Both the position numbers and the translations under genes were made by a program. From contig JAHWDD010000002.1 of NCBI GenBank assembly GCA_023897205.1, forward strand, positions 5,580,001 to 5,644,000: DNA of 64,000 bases, written 5' to 3'. Under the pieces are notes generated by a model. It made no database searches. It saw only the letters and a program-made list of their open reading frames with translations, and had not been told where the DNA came from. How positions within the stretch are numbered: position 1 is the first letter of the stretch; every line of letters starts with the position of its first letter. Shown one piece after another: positions 12,301-24,900 of this stretch. The stretch is from Exophiala sp. HKRS030 (Eukaryota; Ascomycota; Eurotiomycetes; Chaetothyriales; Herpotrichiellaceae).

Positions 12301-12824
12301 TTTGTCTGTGTTGCGGCGGTGTATGCGTTGGAATGACCAGAATTCGAGGAGAGGTAGGAACTGTATTCATTTTCGACAGGATACTGGAGCCCCGGTTAGT
12401 GAGAGTTGTGCTTGTGCAAGTTGAGTGGAAGTCACCTTTTCCGTTCCCATGAACAGCAGATGTTCTACAGCATGAGCCATACCGGGCATGTTTTCCTCAT
12501 CTGAAAAATTGCCGACATTCACATTAAGACTTGCGCTGGCTTTGTCAGTCTGAGCATCGTGAACCAGTAAGGCTTCGAGCTTGTTGGGTAACTCGATGAC
12601 GCGGTAGGATCTGTCGTCAAGATCTGGCTTTTCCAAGTCATCGGTGATTCTCCTGACAGAACCCATGACTGAGGCGAACTGTCGGGGGTTGGTTGGTGTT
12701 GAAAAGGTAGATTTGACATGTGAGGTGTTGGATGAGAAGGTAGAAGAAAGGACCGATGGGCAGACCGCAAGACCGAGGTTTTGGGCAATAGCGAAACACG
12801 AGTGAGTCGAGCGGACAATCGCAT
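9343..12824 (-). CDS. STE23: Insulysin/Ste23-type M16 metalloprotease (1-2 frameshifts)
   Basis: Exons 12824-12436 and 12383-9343 with a 52-nt intron give about 1,143 residues, the size of fungal insulin-degrading-enzyme homologues. The zinc site HAVEH (in MAHAVEHLLFMGTEK) lies at the end of exon 1, and the conserved SGHSNAYTAAT block opens exon 2. The four-domain M16 body continues to the end ESKL. Ste23 degrades small peptides, and in yeast it also helps process a-factor. The frame breaks at GGG 10893-10895; one more base joins ITYANP to NYVKTCLYVSLVKDALSS. A second shift is likely at the G5 run 12684-12688. It would fuse an Arg/Ser-rich, mitochondrial-leader-like N-terminus starting at 12824 to the internal ATG at 12666 (MGSVRRIT). 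If that run is correct as read, translation starts at 12666. Confidence 0.92.
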
Positions 12825-13722
12825 CTAGAACAAACACAAACCTCAGGTGTAAATCATAGAGGAATGCGGAGGAAAGACAAATCAAACAAGAATGTCGTGC
12901 TGTGTGCAGCGGTCAGGTCACGATTAGTATATGTTTGCGAGTTTTGGTCAAACTCATGCTGAAATCACTTGCGTAGGAGTTTGGGGCAATTAAATCGAGG
13001 CCTCGCATCATCACTTCCGCCTAACTACCGTAGTTAGTCATTTGCCTCACAAGTTGTTACTTTCTCCTCCCGCCACGACTTCTACAGACTATCGACACAA
13101 GCACAGTATTCTTTCGTCACCGCCACTCGATTCTTCGTCCTGACAGCTGTAGCATCCCTACAAGGTTACTCAGTGAAGTGATGGTGCAACAATCTTCTCC
13201 GCACCTGGGGTTGTTGTGAGTTCACTAGTTGGTACGGCTATCCCATATTCTCGACTCACCACTGGTTGGGCTCCATTTATCACACCATCTCCGGCACTAT
13301 CTTTTTATCTACAGGTTGACGAGTACTCCGTACCTGACCTAGATATCGAGGGTTTGCGCCAAGAACACTTCGAGGACCTTTGTCTTATCCACCAGACAGC
13401 TGTCCAATTGATCTCTATCACGAGTTGCTGTTGGTACTAAATGCCTAGTGATCGATGCAGAATTGCTAGCCAAGCTGCAAAATCAAAAATGCTATCTTCT
13501 TGTGATATGACACAAACGACAGGCAGGAGGAGTCCATATCAACCTGTCATCTCTGGCCTTGTGACAGATGGTCCCACGATGCTACACCCGCAGCGGACGT
13601 TTTCAAGCAAACTCACCACATGGTGACACGTGGTACCCTACTTTTCCAAACTCGTCGATCGATGGCACCTACACACATCGTCCCCTTTACCCATCGACAC
13701 AGGTCTACAACATGTAAATGAC
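12825..13722. other. STE23 promoter / SDR 3' flank
   Basis: Non-coding as far as I can see. It contains one copy of the 9-mer TACTCCGTA (13324-13332) that recurs in other spacers of the window. Confidence 0.45.
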
Positions 13723-14732
13723 TCAGAAGTGGAACCGTTCTCCCACAAGCTTTTCGCTAAGCTCCCAGACTTCATTTTCAAATCTTCGTGCATCCTCGTG
13801 CAGTTTGAGACGGCTAATTTGGCAGTGATCAAGGTACGCTCCTGACTCGGGACCGAGACTCGGATCCAAAGCCGCCCGTATTTGCGTAGCTGCGCCTTGC
13901 TGCAGTGTCTTACGCTCAGGAGGTTTGAAGTCCGGGTTCTGTTCAAAAGCCTGCGCAATCGCCTTTTCTCGCATCTCCGGTGTTAGGTAGACCTGGAGAT
14001 TGGTCTTGATGCTTCCAGGATTGACACTGAAGGTGACGATATTTTTCTCCTTCAATAGTTTCGCCAATCTCCTGGCGTATAACACATTTGATGCCTTTGA
14101 GAGCGCGTAAGCTCGAACTGGATCATAAGTCTTCCCCTGATCGTAAGTTATATCCTTTAACCCCTGGAAAATATCATCTGCGTTGCGCTCTGAAGCTGAA
14201 CTGCTCACGAGCACGATCCGCGAACGGATAAGATCGTCTTTAAGCAAGAGGTTTGCGAATAGAAAATGGCCCAAGTGATTTGTCGCAAATTGGGACTCAA
14301 TCCCATCCTCAGTCAGCGCAAACGGACATGCCATGATTGCTGCATTAAGAACAAGAACATCGATTTTGTCGCCAGCTAAGAGTGTTTCGACATCTTTGGC
14401 TGCTGCTCGTACGGATCTTTGACTTCCAAGGTCGATCTGAATAAAACTAACTCGGATATCCTGGTGAACTTGTCGAATGTCCTGGATGAGTGAACGGGCT
14501 TTTTCTTCCGATCGACCGGCCAGTATCAGATGCCTGGGGTTGGCTTTGGCAAGGGACAGAGCAGTTTCAGCCCCAATACCACCCGATGTTGGACCAGTGA
14601 TCAAGACTATACCCGTGTCAGCACACTGGTGCTCTGAAATCCATTAAAAGCCTACTTACATGTCCTTCCCACCACTTGGTCCTTGAAACCCTCGACGATC
14701 TCATCTGCTGTAGTATCGAATCCGAACGTCAT
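13723..14732 (-). CDS. Short-chain dehydrogenase/reductase
   Basis: Exons 14732-14660 and 14606-13723 with a 53-nt intron give 318 residues. The N-terminal strand RTFLITGPTSGGIG holds the TGxxxGxG dinucleotide site, which is split by the intron just before LITG. NAAIM matches the NNAG stabilising motif, the catalytic Ser sits in VLVSSSAS, and YALSK gives the YxxxK pair. The following region (FSVNPGSIKTNL) fits classical SDRs of the retinol-dehydrogenase/WWOX-like fungal group. It is an NAD(P)-dependent oxidoreductase, probably cytosolic because no signal peptide or transmembrane anchor is present. The substrate is unknown. The start is the first ATG, whose exon encodes the usual 20-residue lead into the Rossmann fold. 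The gene is intact and has no pathway partners next to it. Confidence 0.92.
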
Positions 14733-16139
14733 TTTTCGCAGCTTGAACTTCGCAAGATTCCAAACGGCGATATCCGTGTCCTGGCTTTGGGATCGATGTA
14801 AATAGAGGGTGCCTCACCTTTATACTTTTGTCAGTCCTAGTGCTCACCTGACTTGAATCGCGTCTTGAGCCACAACTCGCTGCATTTTTAAGCCGAGTCG
14901 TCATCGGATTTACAGCCTTGTCAGCACCGAAATGAGGTGCTAAAGCCCGTAAACAATCGACATCCAGTCACTTCGGAAAACCCGGCATGAGACCCTGAAT
15001 ACAAAGTGCTCTTGTAGGAAGTCTCAAGGCATGAACGTTGAAAACTTCAGCCGGACCAAAAAGCCATAAACTCCGAGGAACGTGCATGATGACCGTGATC
15101 GGCCACTCATGCGCTCTTCAGACCGAATGTCAGCAATCTCAGAAACCGCATCCTTAGTCATCGTTCGCCGAACGATTCGCTGCTAATTGGTGGACATACT
15201 CCGAAACGTTGAAGTCTTTTTGTATCGTGCACAGTGACAAGTCAATTCGCTGCTTTAGGGCAATTTGGCCACTCTTTCGTGATTTCTAGGTTGGATGAGC
15301 ATACCCCTGCATTAGAAGGCTTGATTGCCACGAGGTCATTGATATGTTCATTCTAATATAGCTTTTCGGTCACGGGACTTGTGAGAACGATGAATTCTGA
15401 AATCTAAGAACTTTGTCGAACGTCCCCGTTACTACGCGCCAGGAACGCTGATTTCAACACCCAAGTTGACGTGGAGGGTCAATTGGACAACTCCCGGTCG
15501 TGACTTGGAAGGACGCCGTTTCTACCAATTTGGGTAGCAGCAAACGAGGAGCAACATCCACGGGGTTCAAAATGATTCCGCAAGATTATATAATACATTA
15601 CAGTTGACCAAAATTGGAGCTGAATTTGAATTTGAATCTTTTTTTTATTCATTGCTCAAGTTCGCCGATGACAGTAATCAAGGCACCCGTGCTATCACTA
15701 CTCTGACTATCTAAAGTGTCGTCCCTGTTTGCTTCGTAGCTTCCATATCTCAAGATGAGATGCATTCCATAGATGCATTCTTTCATTCCGTTTCATGCTC
15801 CGTCGTTCCGTCCGTTCCTGTTTTGTACCGTGGTGCCTGTGCCGTTTATTGTCGTTGTTTCGCAAATATGTAATCCGAATGCTGAAATCTTTTTTCGTTG
15901 ACTTTCATGTTATCGACATCTCGCGTCAAATTATGACTAGTGGGTAAAAAGAGATGGTTTGTAAAAAAAAAAGGGGGGAGTATTAAAAATTAGTAGAGTT
16001 GACCATAAATAGGGGTTGAAAAGAGAATAAAGTAGAAAATGAAGAAAAAAAGGTCGCACAAAGCGTCGACCCTGTGAAAGAAGAGGGAACTGATTAGAAC
16101 ACTCCTCGACCCATCCCATCGCAATGGCTGTTGGCTTCT
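14733..16139. other. Intergenic, no gene seen
   Basis: This stretch lies between the SDR promoter and the 3' end of the Thr-rich protein gene. The right part (about 15600-16100) is A/T-rich with poly-A and poly-T tracts, as expected of a 3' UTR. No coding frame is supported. Confidence 0.5.
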
Positions 16140-17471
16140 CTAGAGCATGGCGACCAGGCCGACAACAGCACCAATGACGACAGCACCAGGGCCGGAAGTC
16201 ATCTTGGAGGCCGCTCCGGTGAAGCTGGTGACAGCTGCGGGGACGGATGAGGTTGTGGTAGAGGGACGGACAGTGGTGCTGACAGGGGCAACCGGCTTGG
16301 AAGTGGTAGCTGGGGACACGGGCTTGGAGGTGGTAGATGTCACAGGCACAACGGGGACAGAGCTAGTCGACGACCAGTCCTGCCAGCCCACCACGCTTGT
16401 TGGGGCAACGGGAATAGGGGTAGTCGTCGTTGTTGTGGTAGGGACCCAGTCTGACCACGACAAAATGCTTGTTGGGGCTACGGGAATAGGAGTAGTCGTC
16501 GTCGTTGTTGTGGTAGGAATCCATTCTGACCACGGCAAAATGCTTGTTGGAGCCACGGGAACGGTTGTGGTGGTTGTAGACAGCCAGTCGCCCCACACAT
16601 GGCTGCTTGTCGGCGCGACTGGGATTGTTGTGGTGGTCGTGGTTGTGGTTGTGGTCCAGTCATACCAATGCACAACTTCAGAGGTCGTTGTGGTCGTCGT
16701 AGGGGCCACAGGCTGGGTTGTAGTTGTGGTTGTCTGCCAATCGACCCAGTGGGGGACTTCGCTCGTAGTTGTTGTCGTTGTAGGAGCTACCGGCTTTGTC
16801 GTAGTCGTTGTCTCCCAATCGACCCAGTGGGGGACTTCGGTTGTTGTTGTCGTTGTTGTGGGGGCCACGGGCTTGGTAGTCGTCGTTGTGGTCTCCCAAT
16901 CGACCCAATGGGGGACTTCGCTCGTGGTTGTTGTCGTCGTCGTTGTAGGAGCTACAGGCTTGGTCGTCGTTGTGGTTGTCTCCCAATCGACCCAATGAGG
17001 GACTTCGGTGGTTGTAGTAGTTGTTGTAGGGGCCACAGGCTTCGTCGTGGTCGTAGTTGTGTTCCAGTCGGACCAGTGGAGATGTTCAGAGGTTGTCGTA
17101 GTGGGTGTAACTGGCGTGGTGGTTGTAGTGGTTGTGGGAACCACCGGCTTGGTAGTGGTTGTAGTTGTAGATAGCCAATCTCCCCATACATGGGAACTTT
17201 CCGTGGTCGTGGTCGTGGTGGTCGTCGTTGTTGTGGGGGCCACTGGCTTGGTCGTGGTTGTAGTTGTAGACAGCCAATCTCCCCAAACATGGGTGGAGCT
17301 TGCCGGAGCCACCGGGACCGTGGTAGTAGTCGTCGTCGTTGTCGTTGTCGTCGTGGTGGTATCAGCTTGCCAATCTTGCCAATGCTGGGGATGAGGTTGA
17401 GGCCGAGCACTAGCCAGGGTTGACAAGCTAGCAGCGGCAATAATAGCGGCGGATTTAGATCGAGAATGCAT
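16140..17471 (-). CDS. Thr-rich GPI-anchored wall protein with W-x-[DE]-W repeats
   Basis: A single exon of 443 residues. An N-terminal signal peptide (MHSRSKSAAIIAAASLSTLASA) precedes a region made of long Thr runs separated by short tryptophan motifs. In order these are HWQDW, VWGDW twice, HWSDW, HWVDW four times, HWYDW, VWGDW, PWSEW, SWSDW and GWQDW, thirteen in all. Most are followed by T5-T10 and then [KQI]PVAP. The C-terminus (SKMTSG then PGAVVIGAVVGLVAML) fits a GPI attachment site and hydrophobic tail. The Thr runs are expected to be heavily O-mannosylated, giving a rigid stalk at the cell surface. I do not recognise a family for the repeat. The start is the ATG at 17471; the frame is open further upstream, but that part is not signal-peptide-like. 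The repeat keeps several antisense frames open, and these are shadows. Confidence 0.85.
   Translation of the reverse strand: MHSRSKSAAIIAAASLSTLASARPQPHPQHWQDWQADTTTTTTTTTTTTTTVPVAPASSTHVWGDWLSTTTTTTKPVAPTTTTTTTTTTTESSHVWGDWLSTTTTTTKPVVPTTTTTTTPVTPTTTTSEHLHWSDWNTTTTTTKPVAPTTTTTTTEVPHWVDWETTTTTTKPVAPTTTTTTTTSEVPHWVDWETTTTTTKPVAPTTTTTTTEVPHWVDWETTTTTKPVAPTTTTTTSEVPHWVDWQTTTTTTQPVAPTTTTTTSEVVHWYDWTTTTTTTTTTIPVAPTSSHVWGDWLSTTTTTVPVAPTSILPWSEWIPTTTTTTTTPIPVAPTSILSWSDWVPTTTTTTTPIPVAPTSVVGWQDWSSTSSVPVVPVTSTTSKPVSPATTSKPVAPVSTTVRPSTTTSSVPAAVTSFTGAASKMTSGPGAVVIGAVVGLVAML
16330..17375 (-). repeat. Tandem repeat encoding T-run / W-x-D-W / PVAP units
   Basis: The coding repeat consists of degenerate units of about 24-30 codons: a W-x-[DE]-W core, a Thr run, and KPVAP or IPVAP. 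Central units (HWVDW, about 16720-17010) are nearest to each other; edge units are more diverged. This is what unequal crossing-over in the middle of an array would leave. Confidence 0.8.
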
Positions 17472-18969
17472 GTTTGATGGAATGAAAAGAAAATTGATAA
17501 CAAAAGTACAAAGTGGGGAACAGGTCAATGCAGATGGTCAAGGAGGAGGATAAAGTGCTGGGATTGCTGTGATGAACGTGTTTGAGTCAAAGCTCTTGGA
17601 TCTAATAGGGCTCGAGAGGGTACAGAAGAAGAGATCTGGTCAAAGCTCTTGTTCTGAGAAGGCTTGAATGGATTGAGAGACGACACAGACCTGAAGGTGT
17701 TCAGTGCAGCTATATACTTGTGTAGCAGTCAAGTCGAGGGTGACCTGGTTGCATGGCGGGTCGCGTTGCCCCAGCCATCAAGATGGAGCACATCGTGCTG
17801 GGAGTGAGCTGACATCAATCCACAAAAGGATCTTGTGCAACAGATTGGCCGACAATGCTGCAACGATCCGATTCTAGACACGGTCGAGAGGACGATGCAG
17901 AAAGAAATCGATGGCCGGTAGAGATGGCGTTGAAGTTGACGAGAGAGCCAAGACCAACCAAGCTTTTAACGGCAACATCATTGGTCGGGTGTTAGACCAA
18001 CCACCCTGAAGCTTAACCCACCTCGGAAACTATCAACAAAGCTAAGAGTGTCTGCCGGACAACCACCTGGTTTTCTTCTCCGCCTTTGCATGTGGTGGAG
18101 CGTTTCTGTGTGAACACTAAATCCCCGAAAGCTTAGTCGCACGAGGCGATTGTGCAATTCCCATCATCCGACCTGACTTCAATTCGTCATTTTCTAGGGT
18201 GATGGGGCTAACGGGGCTGGAGTGAATACGGACTTTGCCTTGAAAATTGAGGGACATGGGAGGACACACGTGCATAGCCAGTGTTTGAGGCTTATACTCT
18301 CCTAAGCACTCGCTACGCCTCTCGACTGGGACCGGAGCTCTATGTACGTCAACAAGTTTCTGGTCAGCTCTGATCTGGACATCGGGACAAGAAATTACCA
18401 AATTTCAAAACATCGAATTCGTAAGAACCACACCTTACCGTGTCCAAGATTATTGTCTCCATGCCAGCCAGCCCTTATGGTCAACCGGCTGTCGACGTGA
18501 ACACAATACAAATGCCTCATCACGACCCATGGACGTCAACCTCATTGTGATAGTCGCTAACGACTGGGCCTTGTGCGCCATCGGACTAGTCACTTAGTGA
18601 TTTCGGGGCGGGTGTTTCAGCCTTCAATAGCGGTAGTACAGTCAGACTCGGCACCACGGGATAAACTCTATCGGCAGAGAGAAGCGAAAGCCAAGCCAAT
18701 AATAACTGAGCTTGTAGTTACTGTTCCACAGTGTGACAAAATAATGATACATTTTTCAGCCGTGCACTATAATTACATAACCTATATACAAACCCAACTC
18801 CAGTCACATTAGGCCACTGACTTATTACTAGCAAGTGTAAAAACTTCAGCTATGAACTTTTAGATTCTTTGACCACGCAAGAGCAATATTCCAAAACGCA
18901 AAATCACGATCGAACTATGTCTAGACTTGTCCACCAGCCCCACGTTTTCAGTCTTGGCCCAGCAAAATT
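17472..18969. other. Intergenic, promoter of the Thr-rich gene and 3' flank of URA2
   Basis: No coding frame with support. A 94-codon open frame on the minus strand (18401-18117) has no recognisable features and no neighbouring exons. Confidence 0.5.
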
Positions 18970-21900
18970 CTAATGTGAAAGCACTAATGCCAACAGTGCC
19001 ATCCTCGTGTACAACCCGTATCTCATCTGTCGGAAGTATGCTGCACGTTGATCAAAGTCCACCTCCTCGCTGATCTCCCGGTTACGGGTAAGGGATGCAT
19101 CACGACCATGCTTGACTTGGCGTATTTGAGGACGCTATTGTCAACAATCAAGCTGTCTTTGAGTCGTTCATACTCCTCCAGACTGGGGAAACGCTCTTTT
19201 TGAACTCTCGTACAGTAGAGAACGTCGCTCTTAGCGATAATATCTGGTGTTAGAGCTTCGGATTCAACTCCGAGCATGTTGTTGGCGACAATCTGATCTC
19301 GGACCTCTGTGGGCAAAGCAAGAGCTTTGGGAGAGACCAGGTTGATGCGAACTTCATAGTATTGAAGCAACTTGACCAACGAGTGGACAGTTCGTCCATA
19401 CTTGAGATCACCCGTGAAAGTCACAGTGAGACCGGTGACAGTTCCCAGTTCTTCACGAATAGTGAAAAGATCCAAGAAGGCTTGAGTTGGATGCTCACGG
19501 CTGCCATTGCCACCATTGATAATTGGTACTGGAGAAAATTTAGCAGCAATGGCCGCGGACTCATTGTCTGGGTGACGGAGAACCACGGCATCACCATAGC
19601 ATCCCAATGTTCGAATACTATCTTGGAGAGTTTCACCCTTCTGAGTACTCGAGTGATCTGTATTTATAGCGATAGTGCGACCACCCAATCGCTGCATAGC
19701 AGCATCAAATGAAGCAGATGTTCGTGTGCTTGGTTCATAGAACATCGTGCACAACACTCGCGACTGAAGGATCGGCAGAATGCCCTGACGCTGAACTCCA
19801 AGGCGCATCTCTTGGGCAACTGTGAACAAAACGTGGAGATCCTGTCTAGTATATTGATTGACGGACAAGACATGCCGATTCTTGAATGGCGATGATGCCA
19901 ACAACGATAGCAGAGACGGAGAAATCGTAGAAGGCAGTGGTGGCTGCTGGAATGCAGCTGTAGGAAGTATTGGGCTGCTTGACTCCAGGACTTCATCCAT
20001 ATTTCTCGCCCTTGTGATAGGCCTACTTCTGGTGGTAACTGACATACGGCGCGTGTTTGCAGTGTCTAGAAGCGAAGATCGTCGATCAATTGCGGTCTCT
20101 TGCGGACGAATCACAGGAGAAGGTGAGCTTCCCACCACCGGTGATGTTGGATGTAACAGATGTGATGACATATCTGTTCCGGTTGGTGTATCGACTAGAA
20201 CTTCACCATCAAGGCACACGGTCTTTCCTTGGAACACAACCCTTGAAACGGCACCCTCAGAGTTCGTCCCACAAAAGGTGACCACACTGGACCCGCCTGT
20301 AACACATACGGACGATCGATATCGATCTCAACTGATGTCGTGTTCTGATCATGCAATTCGAAAATTGATTTTGGGTTGTCGTACAGGCGTGTGGTAACAT
20401 CTTCAAGGCTCAGTTTCCCCTCAGAAACGGCGGTAAGCAGAAGAGGAAGCGCATCTGCAATACCGACTGTGGGCACTGCATTAGCTCCTTCAATCTGATA
20501 CGGCAAACTACCGATAGAAAAGACGTCAATCGTAGTGACATGATCCCACAACGCTTGTTGATCTTTGGCAGTCGGCAATGCAGAACAGTCTGGGTACTCT
20601 GCCTGAGACAGAAACAGGCTGTACACAGAAACGTCGCACGTGACTTTTAAGCCCTTCTCCTTGGCCAAAGCGATCAAACTGATGTCGTCCTTTGAGGTAA
20701 CATTCATGACGTGAACCTTTCGATCATGCAAGCTAGCCAACAACAATATTGAGGCTAAGTCCGTGGTCTTTGCATCTGTCACGATAGGCTTGTAAGTTGG
20801 CCAGGTACCGAAATGAGAGCTGACCGTCGCCACCTTGTTGATATTGCCGGATGAGAGATGATTGAATAGGATGAACAACGATCCGACATCTCCTTTAACA
20901 TGGACAATTTGCTCCGCATTCGTGTCAGTAGCAGCCACAGAGAAGTTGAAGTCCCGTAGGCTCCATGACTTGCATTCTTCTGCGCTAGCTTGAGCGTCCT
21001 TGCATCGGTCACAGCGCTATCTACCCCTACGGGCATGATCCGAATCATACTAAAGCCAGCTGCAACGGAAGCCTTGCTCACTAGACTGAAATCGGGTGAT
21101 CCCTTCTCCGCCACCCCAGGAACGAAAGCTGTGATATTGATCAGGCCAGGGATGACGACTGTACGGTGGCTGGTCTGGAAATCAAGGTTACGAATGTTCA
21201 AATCATAATGCCTGGCAAGCGCTTCAATCAAGATCTTAGCAATCTTGACGTTAGTGATCAGAGGCGTCTGATAGTCGACAGCCATTCGTCTTGTTCGATA
21301 GCCTTTGCTCATGTAATTGGCCGGACGCCTATACCTGTTGCTGGAAGGTAGATTGATGTAGAGATCGATCTTGTTGTTGGCAAGGTGCTGAGTCAAAGAG
21401 TACTCGGACTTTTGGTCCTTGTCGTCCGTTCCGAGGACTTCCAAGAACTTCACCTTGATCCCATGCTCCTCCAAGAAATCTGCAGTTCCGGCCGTTGCAA
21501 ATAGATTATAGCCTAATTCATGCAGCTTCCGAACAGACGGAAGCATCTCCAGTTTGTCTTTGAATGATCCAATGGAGAGTAAGATATTCTTCTCTGGTAG
21601 CTTGAATCCGGTAGAGATGGTTGCTTTGATGTAAGCTTCATAGCGATCACGACCAAATGATGCCACTTCTCCGGTTGAGGCCATCTCTACTCCTAGCACC
21701 GGATCGGCACCAGAAAGACGTGAGAAGGAGAATTGTGGAGCCTTGACACCAACGTAGCCTGGAGGGATATTTAATGGTGGGTATGGTACAACTGACTTGT
21801 CCATGATGACCTTGGTCGCCATCTCGATCAGATCCAAGCCCATCACTTTTGAGACGAATGGGAAAGACCTTGAGGCTCGAACATTACATTCAATGACCTT

Positions 21901-24900
21901 GATTTCGTTGTCTTTGGCGATGAACTGAATGTTGTAGGGCCCAGTGACATTTAAGGCGTTACCAATCTTGCGAGTAGCCTCTTCGATTCTTGCGATCGTT
22001 TCTGGCTCAAGATCCTGAGGAGGGCAGATCAACGTCGCATCTCCCGAATGAACACCTGCATTTTCGACGTGTTCGGAGATGAAATGACCAGTCATGACTC
22101 CATCCTTGGCAACAGCATCCATTTCAATCTCTTTGGCATCTTCGATGTACTTGGTGATGACAACCGGGTGATCTCTCGACACTTCAACGGCTTGATTGAG
22201 ATAGTTGGCTAGATCGTCCTTGGAGTATACTGTGTTCATTGCCGCTCCAGAGAGTACGTATGAGGGCCGAACAAGGACTGGATATTTGACTTTCTGGCAA
22301 AACTCTAGTGCCTCATCAATGCTTGTGAGCTCTTTCCATGAAGGTTGGTCCACCCCAATCCTATCAAGCATGCGAGAGAATTTATATCTGTTCTCGGCCG
22401 AGTCAATCATTTCGGGCGAGGTTCCGAGGATCTTGACATTTAATCTGTGCAATGGTAATGCAATATTGTTCGGAGTCTGACCGCCCATTGATATGATGAC
22501 ACCGCTAGCGGACTCTAGTTGATAAATATCCAAAACAGTTTCGAGGTTGATATTCTCGAAATAGAGCCTATCGGCCTCATCGTAATCAGTGCTCACAGTC
22601 TCGGGATTATACTTAGATCAGTCAGCAAGGGAATATATCCAAGATAAGAACAATATTAGAAAAAGAAATTTCAGCAAAGGGATCACGTGATGGTAAGGGG
22701 GTGCACGCTGTCGTTGAGAACGGCGACCGCCGGCGTCGCAATGGGCAGGAAGAGGGCACCAATGGAATGTGTCAAGGATAAGAAAAATAAGAAAAATGAC
22801 TTTTTGGCAAAGGGGTGGCGTCAAGGATGGTACACGTCTCGTTGAGAAGGGCGACCACCAGTGTTGCAAAGACGCAGCAAGAGGGGTGAACTCACATTAA
22901 CCATCACTGTCTTGTAACCTTGTTCTCGCAAGGTTCGAATTGCTCTGACAGAGCACCAGTCAAATTCCACAGACGATCCAATTCGATAGACCCCGGAGCC
23001 AAGGACCATGACTCCCTGATCATCGAAGCTGATGTCGCTCTCCGTGCCATTATAGGTCAAGTAAAGATAATTTGTGTAAGCGGGGAACTCGGCTGCAACG
23101 GTGTCGATCTGCTTCACAACGGGGTGAATGCCCGCCTCTGCCCTTAGGCGTCTCACGGCGAGCTCATTTGAGTTCCAATATTTTGCCAATTGACGATCTG
23201 AAAATCCTAGCGACTTAGCCTCACGGACTAGCGTGGGAGGCACCGTGTTGGCATTGAAGGTTGACATAAGCTTGGCGAAGTCACTCAAGCCTTTCAGCCG
23301 TGATAGAAACCATTTGTCGATCTTGGTCATTTCCCAGATTTTGTCCACAGAATATCCTGCATGCATAGCATTTGCGATCGCAAACATTCTCTGATCCGAA
23401 GGGGTTTGAAGCTCGTCATCAACAGACATTAGTGGGTTGGAGATTTCTGAGAAGCCGAGATTGTGGAAGTCGACAGAACGAATGGCTTTCTGTATTGCTT
23501 CCTCAAATGTTCTTCCGATGGCCATAACTTCGCCAACACTTTTCATTGAGGAGCCCAATTGAGTAGAAACGCGAGTGAATTTTTTCAGATCCCACCGTGG
23601 AATTTTGACGACGACATAGTCGAGAGAAGGCTCGAAGCAAGCACAGGTTTGCTTTGTGACAGAGTTCGAAATCTCATTCAGGGGAATGCCTAGACCAAGT
23701 TTGGCAGCGATGAATGCTAATGGATATCCAGTTGCTTTCGAGGCCAATGCTGATGATCGTGAGAGCCTAGCGTTGACTTCGATGATGCAGTACTCCTTTG
23801 AGAATGGGTTGAGTGCATATTGAATGTTGCACTCGCCAACAACACCAAGATGGCGAATGACATTGACAGCCGTCGTTCGTAGCATGTTGTAATCTTCATC
23901 TGACAAGGTCTGAGAAGGTGCAACAACGATTGAGTCACCAGTATGAATTCCCAGAGGATCAAAGTTTTCCATGTTGCACACTGTGATGCAGTTGTCACGA
24001 GCATCTCGAACGACCTCATATTCAATTTCCTTCCAACCCTTCATACTTCTTTCGATCAGGACTTGAGGACTGGCAGCGAAGGCTTTGGTGCAGAGCTCTC
24101 GAAGCTGAGTAGAGTCCTCGGCGAAGCCACTACCCAGACCACCAAGAGCATAAGCGGCACGCACGATGACAGGGAATCCGATATCCTTCACAGCGTGCAT
24201 GGCTTCCTCGATGCTTGAAGCAGAAGCAGATTTGGCACATTTCTCGCCAATCGATTCCATGCTTCTGGCGAACAGTTCACGATCTTCAGTAGTGATAATC
24301 GTGTCAATCGGCGTTCCTAGGACCTTAACCCCAAGGGCCTCGAATTCGTCTTTGAGCTGGATGCCGACTTGTAAGGCCGTCTGACCACCGAACGTGCAAT
24401 AAATGCCATCGGGTCTCTCATGCTTGATCACTTTTCGCACAAAATCAGCATTCACGGGGAGAAAGTAGACCTTGTCGGCTAGGCCTTTCGAAGTCTGGAT
24501 GGTGGCGATGTTCGGGTTGATGAGAACAGTGTAAATGCCCTCTTGCTTCAAAGCTTTGATAGCCTGACTTCCAGAGTAGTCGAACTCGCCAGCCTGTCCA
24601 ATGCTAAGACCTCCACTTCCAAGCACGAGAACTTTCTTGACCTTCACACGTGGGTGAGCTAATTCATTGTCCTCGATCTTGCCTCCCGGGAAAGTGACCG
24701 GTTGGGTCAGAGCGGAAGCAGAGGCAATGCTCTTCATGATGGCATCAATAAAGACATCGAATAGAATCTCGGTGTCTCTCGGCCCAGGAGTAGACTCTGG
24801 GTGAAATTGAACACTAAAGTATGGTCGAGAGATGTGTCGAATGCCCTCATTGCTCCCATCATTTGCATTCACAAACAGCTCTTCCCATCCCTCAGGTAGC

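Noticed and set aside
16147..17394. Long plus-strand Val-rich frames (283 and 128 codons)
   Set aside because: They are antisense images of the Thr codons in the repeat gene on the minus strand.
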